Notes: generated by a model from the letters alone, not told the origin. Shown: positions 36,718-57,507, counted from the stretch's first letter. The stretch: DNA of 64,000 nucleotides from Hirudo medicinalis (GCA_011800805.1 MPNW01000433.1:1-64000), one strand, 5' to 3'. Numbers and translations are program-made.

Positions 36718-39700
36718 CTATGGTAATACAAAATCTTCAAGGATATGATTCTCGAGCGCGTGCTTCTTCAAGTATTCATTTAACTTGGTCAGCTTCTGGC
36801 TTAGTTGCAGTTGGTAATGTGCCTCTATGCTTTCTTGCATGCTCTGGAGCTGAAATTAATCTCACATTATTTGGATAAAAATGATCTGTTACATAAAGTA
36901 AATACATAATATATTTATTATATATAATAGTATTATATCAATTAGTATCCATTGGTACTCTATTGGTACATCTATTATATTAAATAGGATTATGTATCAA
37001 AATATCCATTAATCCTAAACATCATTTAACATTTGTTAAATTTTTGGTTGTGCACAAGCAACTCACATTAACATCCTTAACAGCTTTGTATTGCTTTCTT
37101 GACTTGTGAGAAACCTTCCTCCTAAACAAATAACACAATATTACAATATTATTGCCTCTAGTGACTAATAACCTTTTCCAACTTGTAAATGCAATGCAGA
37201 CATTTTTTCAAACCTCGATCGAGCAGAATCATCCTGCAACTGTCAAACATTCCGGTTTACTGCTAGTCACCAATGAAACATCTTTAATACTCACCTGGTG
37301 ATCTTCCATTTTTATACTCAGAGATTCCAAATGCTGAAAATAACAATTTTACTTGCAATAACTTGACATAGCATCAAAAAACAATTAATGATGCTAGACT
37401 TCATAAAGTTAAGACTTTCAAGTTCTTATTTTTAGAGCTGCTGCACTTTATTTGGGGCTCAATCAGCAAGAATCAAATTTCACATAATATTTTGATCTGC
37501 AAAGTTATTCGTATTGGCCAATTGAGATGTAATATAACACTAAGTCAATTTAATAAGAAGCTTGAAATAATATTTAATAAGATAAATAATTAATTAAATT
37601 AATAATAATAAGATTTAAAAATTATCACTCAACAATCAAGTACACTGGTCATCATAAGTGCATATGTTCCATTTACCTCTCTTTCAGACTGAGTCAAAAC
37701 AGTTTTCAACTTTGCATTGTTGGTCTTCAATATGTTCATAACATTCTCAAGACCCATCTCCTAACAAGCAAGTTATTGTGTTAAATATTGCCACTCAACA
37801 ATGAATGCTAACACGACGAGGACACTGACGATGGTTCGTGCCTGGAATTGTTTCATTGAATGCATGAGGTTTTTAAATTGGTCCTCTGAAGTTTTTGATT
37901 TGTTGGTGTCTTCAGTCAGTTCCTTCACTTGTCTCTGCAACTTGTCATTTTCTCTTGACATCACCACATTCCTCTACAACAAAAGTTGCCCCACAATTCA
38001 AATTCACATGAAAAATTCCTTTGTTTGACTCACCTGCTCTGAAATTTGAAGATCCTTTAAAAACCTTGCACAGTTTTCTTCAGACATTTTGAGTTGTTCA
38101 TTTACAATTGAGAGGTGCATCTTGGCTTCTCTCATTTCATTCTCGAGCAATTCAAACTTGCCCTGAAGTTCAATCTTCTCCCTCTGGAGATTCAAGTTTT
38201 GTTGCCATGATTGAGCATCCATCTGTTTGAATTTCAAATTAGGACTATAAGTAAATAAATAAATAAAAAGAATGATCAGTCAATTTAAAAGTATTATAGA
38301 AATCATTAAGACAAAGACTGATCTGCAAGTATAAAAATGCAGCTGTGACCTAACCCTATTTACCAATTTAAAATCTATATAGAAATATATAGAAATCTAT
38401 ATATATATATAAAGTCTATAAAGAAATCATCTTTAAAACACCAATAATTAATGTAAACCAGTTCATTGAGCTTCTTCATTTCCTCAATTTTAGCATCAAA
38501 GTCTGTTGACTTTGATTCCTTATTTTTGTGGAGTTCTTCATAAATCTTCAATCTGCACATTGTGAAACTAAATTAATAACTGGTCTGGCAACAATAAAAT
38601 ATTTGATTTCATTCAAAACAAAACACACTAAAATAACTACTTCTGCTGGGATCTTTCTTCACTGCTTTTCAGAGAAAGATTATCCATCTGTTAAAAAAAT
38701 GCACCTAAGCATTTGTCACAAGTACACAAATATTCAGACATGAATTTAGTGTTGATTGCACAAGCCTTGAGTTTCATGTTTTCTTCTTTAAGTCTCGAGC
38801 TTGTTTCTCTTTCCATGTTGAACTTCCTCATCAGTTCATTCAATTCATCATTCCTGTCCTCCATTGAACGACTTGTCACCATTAGCTGCAACATGGACAA
38901 CGTGAAGAAATGGAAACAAGCTCACATCAACATTTAACATTCTATATCTTCCATTTTATAGGAGGACTTTTTATAACATATTCATTTGTAATTGAAAGTC
39001 TGAAATATTTAAATTAAAATAATTAGGTGAGTTTAAGATTACCTGAGAATTAATAAGATCCCTCTCTTCTTTCAGAGATTCAAACATATTCTCTTTTTCC
39101 TTATGAAAATTATAATTTACTTTTAATTTAGTTTGTTAGTTATTCAGATATTAACAGAAATTAAACATCTAATGTTTCATTAAGATTACAATGCAGATCA
39201 GTGACCTGCAATTTTCTCAAAAGAGAGTTTTTATCTTTCTTCAGATCTTCAACCACAGTTTTAGGAATCATGTTATCAAGTTTCCTTAAATAATTCATAA
39301 AAGTTCAAAATTAAACATTAAAATTGTTAAAATTCACCAAAATGAATTGTAACAGGTTTGCAATCTCATAAAAATTAATTAAATTTGCACACCCCAAGAG
39401 AAAATCCAGACAACTATCTAGAAGATACTTAATTTGAACATTATATCATCTATAATATAAATCAGAAAGTGCATGTGCGTGTCTGTCCATCCCAACTGTA
39501 GCTACTTGAAATCGGCACAAGTCATTCTCTATGTCATTCGTAGGTCAACCGTGCAAATTTCAACTTTCAAGTTTTCCAACTTTCATCTTTTCCTAAATCG
39601 CAAACCTGCTTTAAACTTGAGAGGTAATGAAAGCAAGTAGCATTGCACTCCTGCATGGTTTGATGTTTAAGACTTTGCCTCTCGTTATGGAGGCATGGGC

Positions 39701-41980
39701 TCAAGAATCATTGCGGGATCACCGTCCTCATAACCCAGTTCTTTGAAGGGAACTTTTTGGCAGTATTTGAAGGACGTAAATAATAACGGGATGAATAAAA
39801 TTAATTAAGTCTGAATTTATGACTTGCGAAGCCGGTTTAAAAAAGCTAGTAGTTTCACAGTTTGCGTTTGCTTAAACATTAATATGCATCCAACTGAGGA
39901 TAACAATTTTCTCTGCCATGAATGCATTTTAATTAAAGAGATAAGCATTATGTAAATAGATAATACATTTAATTGAACAATTAATTTACTGTGGATATTT
40001 GGAACTTCTTAAGCAACTGAAGCAAAACCAGAAACCTCACCTTGCCTGAAGGCTCTCCTGTTCCATCAGCTTTTGAATTTGTTGTTCTTTAGTTTTAAGG
40101 ATCATTGAAAGGTTATCTCGCTATGTAAAGGTAAAAACAAATGCTTGGTTCAAATACCACACCAATTAATTATTAATCATTTCATTGAAAATTTTTAAGC
40201 AAATTCATGGCAAACCTCCATTTTTTCATCGTAAAATAATTTCTCTTGCCTCCTCAATTCACTTTGCAATTGTTGAAGTTCACTTTTAAGCTTTTCCTTA
40301 CATTCCTCATCAGCACATTTCTCATTGTTCTATAAAAAGAAACCACCTAAAAAGAGGTCAGACTGACCTGGGCATAACATAAATTATATCTTTATATATA
40401 TCAAGTCAGTAACTGACATTAACATTTAAGTAGTAAACGAATATTTTCTTGGAGTTTGGTGTTATTTATAATTTATATTTATTAGATTTCGTTTTAATTG
40501 TCAACTAGTGCGATAGAATTAAATAAATAATCACAAAAAAAAATTAAATAATTTTTAAACAAGTAACATACAAATTCACTTCTTATTTTCATGACTTCTT
40601 GCTGATATTTCTGCTGATCCAATGTCCACTGAAGTTCCTTTTCTTTGAATGTCATCTTCAAAAAAAATTAACTTGTCATTGTGAAACATTGTTAAACATT
40701 TTAAATGTTGTCAAACATTTTAATCACACATTTAATCACAGAATTTATGCTTCAACATCATCATCATCACCACCACCATCACCATCATCCTCATTGACAA
40801 CATTCAACTAAAATTGCTAATGAATGACATACCTCTTGTTCTCGCAACAAATTTTCAAGCTCAATAATCTGAGGGTTTTCTTTGTTGTCCTGCAACAAGA
40901 ACACGTTTAAAAAGTTATTTTCAAACCCCAAGGTCTTTCAAAGAGAACTTGAAAACCTGAGTTGAATTCATTATTCTTATCTTGCTTGATTCCCTGTTCA
41001 ATAAGCAACTGTGCTCACTCATGCAATCCAAATATCATGTAAAAGTAACTGAATTGATAACTTAATGAAAGAATTACCAGGTACCAGTATGCCTCCATTA
41101 AAAATAATTAAGAACTTATTAGGATGTTAGTTTACAATTCTCACCTAAAAAGCTATTAACTTACTTTATAATTTTCACTGAAGAACTTGTTGAATTATTA
41201 CTGAAAATTATAAACTAACACGTCATATGTTTCGCCTCCTTTGAACACCTGCTCCTTTAAGAGCCTCAAATGTTCCTCAACATTCATCCTTTTCCCTTTC
41301 TCCTCAGTCAACAGGAGTCTGATTTTAAATGCTATTCTTAATAGTGTCATGTATCATGGTAACAAATTTAATTAGATGTAAATTTAAAACATTATTAAAA
41401 ATAATTCATCCAGTGAGAGACTTTTCTATTTGGTCATGAGGTCATGTAATGCTTACTGCAATTGCTTTATCTTTAATTCAAGTTCTATTTTGCATTTTTC
41501 CAACTCCAATTTTTCTTTGGATAGAACATCAATCTTTCTGTTCAAATAGTAGTAATAACATTTCAATGAGGCATATTGTTTTTAGAGGAAAAGAAAGAGA
41601 TAAGTTCTATGTTTTTATGCAAATAGTTTACTTCTGGAAGTTACAATTATCAGTTTCCAAACTAGTCTTGATATTTTCAAGAAAAATTCTGGCTCTTTGT
41701 TCTTTGTGAAATTTATGTCTCTCAGCTTGTAGCACATTTTGTAGTTTAACAACATTTTCAATATCTTAAAACATTTGAAAAGTTTCATATTAAAAGTAAA
41801 TATTCCAACAATTACTGCTTTGTGTAAAGAGCCATTTAAATTCATTATAGTTGTTTTTTTTTCATATTTAAATCTGACTTGTTTCCAGGGAAAATGGTCC
41901 AGTATCTTCATTCAAAATATCTTCGTAATTCTTATCATAGAGTCCCTCACTGTCTGTACTTGAAGCTTCATCATCCATGA
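36718..41980 (-). CDS. Multi-exon coiled-coil protein, family uncertain
   Basis: About 20 small exons, nearly all predicting heptad-rich coiled coil. The first exon found (acceptor near 42005) reads DYTESFDIMDDEASSTDSEG, an acidic leader, and I tentatively start at the Met at 41980; earlier exons may exist. Later exons include IDVLSKEKLELEKCKIEL (near 41530), RMNVEEHLRLLKEQ (41290), ENPQIIELENLLREQE (40880), CKEKLKSELQQLQSEL (40300), LDNMIPKTVVEDLKKDKNS (39260), RNDELNELMRKFNMERE (38830), EKIELQGKFELLENEMREAK (38160), RENDKLQRQVKEL (37950) and GLENVMNILKTNNAKLK (37745). The last exon, 36849-36718, ends EDFVLP and resembles the Q-K-L-x-x-x-N-x-(F/Y)-L motif of ANKRD26/CCDC144-type coiled coils, but that match is weak. 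No membrane segment or enzyme domain is seen. Probably a cytoskeletal or centrosomal scaffold, by inference only. Confidence 0.7.
39605..39730 (+). repeat. tRNA-like SINE fragment in an intron
   Basis: Shares blocks with the element at 3178-3275 (GCCTCTCxTxATGG, TTGCGGGA, CACCGTCC), with the B-box-like part decayed. It lies between coiled-coil gene exons near 39260 and 40070. Confidence 0.4.
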
Positions 41981-43105
41981 TGTCAAAGCTTTCAGTGTAA
42001 TCACCTGTTAAATGTCATTTGAAATCAGATAAAACAGAAATAATACTGTGCAAAAAAGTTGAAATTCTTATGTATTTATTAGTTATACATTTTAAATAAC
42101 TAATTAATACTAAAAAATATACTCCACGTTCAAGTTCAACAACTTAAGTCTTTAACAAACAAAAGTAAAAGAAATGTTTAAAGTCTTAATAACAAATTTA
42201 AATCAACATACCACAATATATATCATACTTACATAATATTATCAAGAGGCCTGCAATTCATTACTTTCCAAAACTGTAAAAGTAATTCGTTATTTCATTG
42301 AAAGGAACTAATCTTTAAACCGACCAAAACCCAACTTTTGTAACCTAAGCAGGCGCTATGTTGCCAAGAACAACTGAGATCAAATTTAAAAAATATAAAT
42401 CTACAAATCTATCTTTTTATAATAATATATAATATATAAGTTTCTTTCAATGATTTACGTAATTCTTAAATATGTTGAAAATATTTTAAAAAAATTTTTG
42501 AGGTCCCATTCAATATTTTCAGTTCTTCAACATATGTCTACGTAAAAATAAAAATCATTATCCAGAGTATTAAGTGTTACAGGTAGATATCCACCGTTGC
42601 TTATATCAATAGTTCTTTAATAATTAATTCGATAAAACGAGCTTGTTTTGTGCCCAGACACAAATGATAATGATATGAGTCCGGATGTGATTACAGTTGA
42701 ATTATGTTCTAAGGGAACTTCAAGACTTTCCTTAAAAAAGAAAACATTTTTTAAGGCATTGTGAAACAGGGGATAGATAGTCAAGGACGTCATTGCTAGT
42801 GGGGCCTGCGAATAAATTATTTCGAGTTTTTCATTGTTAACGAAAGTTTTTTTTTTACAATTAATTAATTTTATGGAGGAAATTTTGAGAAGGGAAGTCA
42901 TTTGAGTTACCTAATTTCCTGAGAATTTTGGCGCAGTCGAAGAGTATTGCCAGTAGAAGTATTTGGAGGAGTGAGTATTACACTACGTCCCGTCTTTTCC
43001 AACGTTGAAGCATGAAAGATTCGACAAGAGCTTATACGGGAATAAACCCGTATACAAATATATAAACCCAATACAAATATTTTGCTGGTACAGGTTATCC
43101 TTAAT

Positions 43106-44043
43106 CAGGGGCGGATCTAGAACACTTTGGTGGGGGGGCCACACACTTGAACCTAGACCCCTTAGGGTCACCCATAAATCGCTTGCTGATGCAAATATAA
43201 GCCGATTGATATTTTATAGCCATTTTGCTTATTATTGTATTTGAATCTTTAAAAAATTAATTTAAAAAATTCAAATTTATTCAAAGTAAAAGTTTTATGA
43301 AAAGGCAAGACGATGTGGACCTAATCTACCAAAATTGTCAACTATTGTCTCTGCTGGTATTTCAATATCTTGATTTATGTTCATAAGAGATAGCCATTTA
43401 GTCTGTCAGCTGTCATCATAGATCGAAGATAAGTTTTTAACCTTTTCAGAGTCGAAAAACTTCTTTCATTGCTAGCTGTTGTGGATGGTCTGATAGCCGA
43501 AATGAATAAAATCATTCTAATATTTGGGTATAAATCATTGTCTGCCCAATGCAGAGAATCTACAAAATTTGATATTGTTCCCCCAACATCTTTATCTTCA
43601 TGCCATTTTACCCACCATCGTTCATACTCTGATTGTAAGCCATGTGTCGATGGCAAGTCTGGAAAAGCATCTGCAATCATCCTCAGCTGATCACTGGACA
43701 ATGCTTCAGGATTTTTCAGCATAACGGATGGCACCAACTTAGAGTCCAATGCAACGGCACTGTGACTTGGACTAAAGCGTTCTTCAAGTCCCTTGACTTT
43801 GACGGATTGTCGGTAATATACAACTGGATCATTGGTTGATATGTTGGTCCTCATGGTTTGTCTTCCACATGTTCTTGGAACAGATGGTTCGGTTTCTGAG
43901 ATGCTTGCTAATTTTACAATGTTATAATAAATTTCTTTAAATCGTTTATCTACATTATCTCGAACACCATTCAACGTGGCTTGAGTTGTTTTAACTTCAT
44001 GCATTGCTTGGCATAAATCTAATCCTGACTTTTGTAGCATCAC
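43106..44043 (-). mobile_element. hAT transposon remnant with the transposase C-terminal half
   Basis: The left terminus is CAGGGGCGGATCTAG, followed by about 270 bases very similar to 3920-4170. A minus-strand frame of 220 codons (44043-43381) encodes the C-terminal part of a hAT transposase: a region with YERWWVKWHED, then the dimerisation block VDSLHWADNDLYPN and the highly conserved SNERSFSTLKRLKTYLRSMM. No BED zinc finger or catalytic N-terminal half is present upstream, so the copy is truncated. This stretch itself has no stops, which suggests a younger insertion than the one at 3.9 kb. Confidence 0.8.
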
Positions 44044-44417
44044 ACTTGGCTTGGTGGCTTGGTGTAATGAAGTACAAACTCGTCACTCATCAGGGCTGCA
44101 AGAAATGAAAATTTACTCATTTGAAAATAGCTAATTGATGCCATGGTTTTGCTCATTTCGCTGAATATCATTGTAATATGGTAAAAAGTTGAGTGAAATG
44201 TCGTCACATCATGAAATTCTGAAATAGTGAATGAAAATATAATTGCTTTATGTTAAATGTGACCATATTTATTTTTAAAACGAAAAAAAATTATATTCGA
44301 ATTTGAAAAATGTAAAATTATCTAAAATGAACATCGACTTATCTCAGGTAGTAAGCAGTCCAGGTAAATATTAGAATGCACAACACACACCTGTACAAAA
44401 CATTTTGAAGCATTAGA

Positions 44418-46103
44418 ATGGTTTCGCGAAAAGTTTTTCACTTGGTTGTGATGGCCATAAATTTAGTAAGGAATGCGTTTGTTTTTATGAGGATTATATT
44501 GGAATTATTTTAATGCAAGGGATTGTGAATGTTGAATATTACTGCATATGTTAATCGTTAGTTAATGTCTAATGTTGTGCCGTTGATCAGTTCATTTAAT
44601 ATTTATCATGACATGATTGCAACGTCTTGACTTTTAAGAAACAAATAAGCATGGTTATTTAAACAAGTTTTAATGCTTAAAGCCAGCCTTTTCTCAATGA
44701 ATTAGAATTTCATTTAAGTGATATTTCATTTCAATTTAAATTAAACATTCGACAGGCTATGGGCCTAATTTGTTTTGCATGTGGAATTTGGTTTCATGCA
44801 AGCAGGGAAATATACTCGTACATGTCCATATTCGTGCTCAGCCAAAATGACAAACTGCTTGTGGCAGCTGCTGGAATTATGCTTGCCGTCGGAGTTGTTC
44901 TCACCTTCGTCTGCATCTTTGGCATCATAACATTATTTATTGAGAAGATGAAGGGATTATACAAACTAGTAAGTTACTGAGAGCTTAAGGAAATGGAATG
45001 CTGTAATATCTTTATAAAACAGACTAACGCTTTTCATTATTTATATTTTTGTGCTAGGTTGCTATTGGTTTTTCTCTCATTATGATCCTGGCCTTCATAG
45101 CCGGTTTCCTTCCTATTGGTTTAAGATACGATGTGAGTTTTAAATCCTTTAATTTAAAAGTATGTCTTTGATTTTCTGTTTTGTGTGTCAGATCTTTCGA
45201 TTTGTGAAACAAGGCATGAGGAACCAATTGAAAACCTATTATGAGTGGGATAGCAGACTGGGAATGGAATGGAACAGGGTTCAAGTCAAGGTAAGTACTT
45301 AGTTGTTTACACATAAGTTGTATATGATGATAACTATTGGAAATAACTTCAGATAAGTTATTTTTTAGACCATCACATTCAGTTTTAGGTTCAATCAATT
45401 TTGTTAATCTCAATGACATATTTTGCAGAAAAGATGCTGTGGAATTGATGGAGTGTGGGATTACATGGACACCAACTGGTTCAATTCTCAAAATCCTGAT
45501 GCAGTGAGAATTTTGTGAATAATGATTAAAAATTGAGGTTTTCATTAGTTTCTTGTCGATGGACGATACAGGATGATCCAAAGGTGTTTGTGCCTCCATC
45601 TTGCTGCACTCTCAACTTCAACCAGGAGAGAGAAATTACTTGGGTAGATCCTCAAAGTTTGCAGCTAAGAGATGAGGTCAGATGCCAGGAAGATGCTAGA
45701 GGGAAGGTTGCAAACACTGCCAATGTACACAACAAGGTGACTACTTTTATCTACTCTTGCACCTAGCACTCAGTGAATACGATTTAACTTTGTTGGATAA
45801 AATTTGTGTTGTCAATGTTTTTTGGCACCCCTCAGAATAAATTAATTTAACCAATCAGGGATGTTTCGTCGCTCTCTTCTCAAAAAATCCTGATCTTTGG
45901 CATGACCAGACGATATGGGTGATCCTGGATGTTATTTCTGGTGTTTGTCTGACAACTGCTGTTCTTCAGGTTAGTCAGAATTTGATCTTCTTTTTGTTCA
46001 AAGACTAACATAAATAACATTTCATGATTTTCAGATATTTGTCTTGGTTGCCACATCTTTAGTTCCATTGGACAATCACCCATCACAGAGATATAAAAAA
46101 TAA
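44418..46103 (+). CDS. Tetraspanin, complete, 284 residues
   Basis: Eight exons join in frame, all introns phase 0: 44418-44465, 44756-44968, 45058-45132, 45192-45290, 45429-45503, 45572-45736, 45859-45969 and 46035-46103. Tetraspanins are four-pass membrane proteins that organise partners into microdomains. TM1 spans the first junction (VFHLVVMAIN then LICFACGIWF), TM2 is about residues 45-70 (AAAGIMLAVGVVLTFVCIFG), TM3 about 88-106, and TM4 about 238-268 (WVILDVISGVCL then IFVLVATSLV). The large extracellular loop holds the invariant CCG (KRCCGIDG), a second pair, PPSCC, and a GC before TM4, giving at least six cysteines. Exon 1 is inferred from position, an in-frame ATG, TM1 completion and a good GTAAGG donor. 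The subfamily is not assigned. Confidence 0.88.
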
Positions 46104-46161
46104 TTTTTATATTCTTCTATTTTTTGACAGACTTGTTTACTGTGTTATGTACAAATTAAAC

Positions 46162-46167
46162 AATAAA
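46162..46167 (+). terminator. Poly(A) signal AATAAA of the tetraspanin gene
   Basis: 59 bases after the TAA at 46103, followed by an A-rich run. Confidence 0.6.
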
Positions 46168-46198
46168 AAAAACCCTTATTTTGAAGAGATTTTTTCAA

Positions 46199-46204
46199 TT
46201 TATT
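46199..46204 (-). terminator. Poly(A) signal AATAAA of the Ly6-type gene
   Basis: TTTATT on the plus strand, 77 bases beyond the stop at 46281 in minus-strand direction. It lies only about 30 bases from the opposing signal at 46162. Confidence 0.55.
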
Positions 46205-46280
46205 CTAGAAAAAGGTTTGAGAATTTAAGAAGGCAAATAATAACAAATTATATTAAGTACAAAGTAATTGTTTGGTGGAT

Positions 46281-47760
46281 TTACAAACTTTTTCTAAAAA
46301 CAGACATGAAGTTGTTATAATATACAAATGTTGCAACAGCCAGGATTAGGAAAGAGGAAATGGTTTGACTCGTGGCAGCATTGCAGTTGTTCGTGTCACA
46401 ATAACATCTCCTGCTATGGCCATCAACTGTCCTGTAATATTGGCATCCTGAAGTGTAGGCAACTGCTTTTGTCTTTGCACAGACTCTGGAGATGACTGTG
46501 GAATCTGAACATGGCAAATGCATTTAACAAATATTTTTAATAATCTATTAAGTGCTGAACATATTCAACAATGCAAATTATAATATGGTAGGGATAATGG
46601 GATTCTGGATTTTAAAATAAAGGAATGTTTTTATAGCTTTTTAGGTTCCACAAAAATTCTAATGGAACTATCTTAAAGGAATTACAAAATAAAATAAATG
46701 AAATGCTAGCACATGAACTGTAGAAAGAAATATAAAATAGAAACAAAATGACTCAATGGTCAGCCTTAAGAAAGTGCAAGCTTCTGGTATCAGACCTGCC
46801 CTCTTATCAAGATAATGGAATAAAAGCAGCTGACAAAATGTAACAACAAACAAATTCTTTGATAGATGTGGCACCATAAATATAAAAATTGTTTTTGTTA
46901 ATGCTGCTTTTTCTACCATTACAAAATGTGAACCTTAGCAGACTAAGTAAGTTCAATCCTCTATTGACCAGCTGATCCTTTCCCAAATCTTGTTGTGAGA
47001 ATTATAATTCCCTAGTTAATGGGATTAAAAACTGGCTAAGAAAATAGTAGAATTGAACTCACATCGAGGGGTGTTCTTGTAGTATCCCATGAAAATAGTT
47101 GTCTCCACCTTCATGCATGCAAAACATCCCGTCCTGTTCCTAGGTGCATTGCAGTCATGTCCATATCCTGCCTTCCACACATTGCATTCAAAACATGACA
47201 GAGGTCCATTGTCTACTATCAGCTGATACAATGAAGCTTTGAAAAATAAAAATTGTTATAATTATTAATATATAATGAATTAATCAAATCAAATGATTAA
47301 ATGAAAGCTTATTTTTTAAATCTCAATGTTAGCATTTCGTGATGATTTAGAAATTACGTAAACGTAAAAGAATAGTCAGAATAGCGGTGGCGTCATTTGG
47401 GGGTGAGGCAGTTGTCAAAGGGCTATCAGGCTGAGCGAGGGCTTGCCTCTCTGGAAAAGGCTGAAATGAAGTCCTTGCAGAATAGCCTTTAAATCAATTC
47501 TTACAAAATTGTTATTTTTTATTGTTATGACAACGCCTTTTTATATGATCATTCAAAATGCATTAAATTAATTGGCATGCCCAATTTTTTCTCTTATATT
47601 TAAATTGACTCATTTCGTAATCTATTGAATCTGCTGTTTTCTGAAGTTTTAATGTAAATAAATCATTCCGAAAGAATAATTGAAAGCATGACAGATTATT
47701 TAACTCACCAGAGGGCAAAAAAAGTAAAACGACTGAGAGAGTCAAAAGTATTTTTTCCAT
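46281..47760 (-). CDS. Ly6/uPAR-type three-finger protein, probably GPI-anchored (Quiver-like)
   Basis: Three exons, 47760-47709, 47236-47063 and 46504-46281, with phase-1 introns, give 149 residues. Met at 47760 starts a classic signal peptide (MEKILLTLSVVLLFLPSA); an in-frame ATG five codons earlier is possible. The mature part carries the three-finger pattern: LSCFECNVW, HDCNAP, GCFACMKV, RVCAK, SGCQYY and the closing CYCDTNNCN, with the diagnostic C-x4-C-N type end. After it comes a hydrophobic tail (ISSFLILAVATFVYY) suitable as a GPI-attachment signal. The spacing resembles arthropod Quiver/Sleepless proteins, which modulate ion channels and receptors at the cell surface, but no specific member is identified. 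Not a venom toxin: the hydrophobic tail fits a surface-anchored form. The gene is convergent with the tetraspanin. Confidence 0.85.
47385..47477. mobile_element. 93-bp hAT-type MITE in an intron of the Ly6-type gene
   Basis: The left end CGGTGGCGTCATTTGGG and the reverse complement of the right end, CAAGGACTTCATTTCAG, are imperfect inverted repeats. Both sides are flanked by the identical 8-mer CAGAATAG (47377-47384 and 47478-47485), the target-duplication length of hAT elements. It lies in intron 1 of the gene. A related foldback lies at 61163. Confidence 0.7.
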
Positions 47761-48929
47761 TGATCGGCTGAGCATATTTCAAAAACACATCTTAGGATAG
47801 AAACAATTCAGGTAAGAACAGGTAAAAGGTAAACATTGAAATTTCATGCTTATGTCTTGACGCAAATAAAAATTTGTATTAAAAGTATAATTAGCAAAAT
47901 TAACTAACAGATATTATTTAAGAACATGCTACGTTGAGTCTCATTAAACTCCCATTGGCTTAAATCATGCGAAATAAAACAATTTCAACTTAAGAGAAAT
48001 TCAAACAGATCCCAAAATAAAACGTTAAATAAAATAAATAGTACACATATTCACATACATTTAAAAATGATCAAAACCTAAATTTAACTTGACTATCCAA
48101 AAAAATGGTTTCTGTGGTTGACCAAATGCCTAAATCCGGCATTGTCTGGCAATGTTCAAGCTTCGTATAAAATACTTACGATATATGTTTGTGGATAAGC
48201 AGTCATCTCTAAATTATTCAATTCGCTAGAGAAGTCCCACTTTTGGAAAATTTATATTTTTGATTCAGATCTAGTGTTTCTAGCACTCGAGTGCTAGCTA
48301 AATCTATGATAAAAATTCAAATACAACATTTTTGAATCCACCCCACCCTCAAAGCTTTATATTTGACTATAAATATTTATATTATCAATGTGCATCAGAA
48401 AAAATTCTAAGATATTTCAAAGTGTTGCACAAACGCGGTGTTTATAGGAATATAGTGAATAGTGAAATTCAGTGTCTTGTCATCAATTCAGTGGCACGTC
48501 AGTGTGTCTAGTCAACTTATATTTAACTGATATTCATTGATGGCAACGATAGGAAACATCCCATAACTTGAAGAGATGTCCTTTATCTTTCTTTTTTTTT
48601 CTTCTAGCCTAAAGTCTGGGGCAGGAGGACACAACTCCCGGACTTTTGATGAGAAGCAAAAAAAGGGCTCTGGTGGTGCAGGCTTGGTTGCGAACACGAC
48701 TCATTATGACTGTTGCTGTCATCACCGCGTGCAGGAACGCAAGCCATCCGGCCAGCCTGCAGCCTGTACTCTCCGGAAAAGGATGTAATGACATCCCTGT
48801 TCTACGCTAACCGATAATCTGCTACAATTATGCCTGTTCTGTGACTAGGATTCTCTATTGACCACCCTCTATTGACATTTAACAAGATTTTGGAAGAACT
48901 CTAAAGAGTTATTATGCCAACCAGTCATC
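47761..48929. other. Intergenic between the Ly6-type and SRCAP-class genes
   Basis: AT-rich with no supported gene. Frames near 48512-48794 overlap on both strands and have no family resemblance. Confidence 0.4.
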
Positions 48930-49089
48930 CCTCGTCAACATAGTCTTCTCATATGCCCTCCTTGCCGTCTGGAACGCACTACCTCCCCCTTAAACGTCAT
49001 ATATTAAGTCTCATCTCTTCAGGACATTAACATGACAACGAAGACACAAAGAGCCTCTGACATATGCACATGGCGCCTTACAAATTAAC

Positions 49090-49120
<31 letters not shown>

Positions 49121-49121
49121 T
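48930..49121 (+). repeat. LINE 3' end with an (ATT)n tail
   Basis: The sequence reads ALLAVWNALPPP, the W-N-x-L-P motif near the C-terminus of L2/CR1-type LINEs, then about 110 bases later ends in some eleven ATT units (49090-49121). Ending in a simple-repeat tail is typical of these elements. 5'-truncated. Confidence 0.5.
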
Positions 49122-49615
49122 GCGGAACGTACTCCCTGCGAAGAGGTTCATTTCAACAGCTCTAACAGCGAGCCTCAGTTTAAGCCACTTTATTTGTTTT
49201 AGCCACTCTAGCGGATCCGTTGGCAACTTAGGGTTTTTTCAAGTGCTACTTGAGCACCCATCCACACAGCGACGCCCCATAGCAACTCGCCATCCAATCC
49301 TATTTTCAAACGCGAGATAACTTTACAGACCCATCTTTTCCTTTGCAAAAAACAAGCAAGACTCGTGCCAGCAACTATTCATATCACAAAGATGAACTCC
49401 AAACTTAACAAATATCATGAACCAATGTACACGTTCGCAGCGTATTTACACAAAACTCAAGTTCTGTTTCTCCACAACGTTTCAAAAAGGCACACAACCA
49501 TTCCATTAAAAAATGACATGATTCCGCCAACGTTTATTCATGAAAATGCACAAAACTTTAAGTATCAATTCAAAAACCAATGTCGATCAGTTAACAAATG
49601 TCAATTCATTGGAAC

Positions 49616-57494
<7,879 letters not shown>

Positions 57495-57507
57495 ATGCAG
57501 TGCATAC

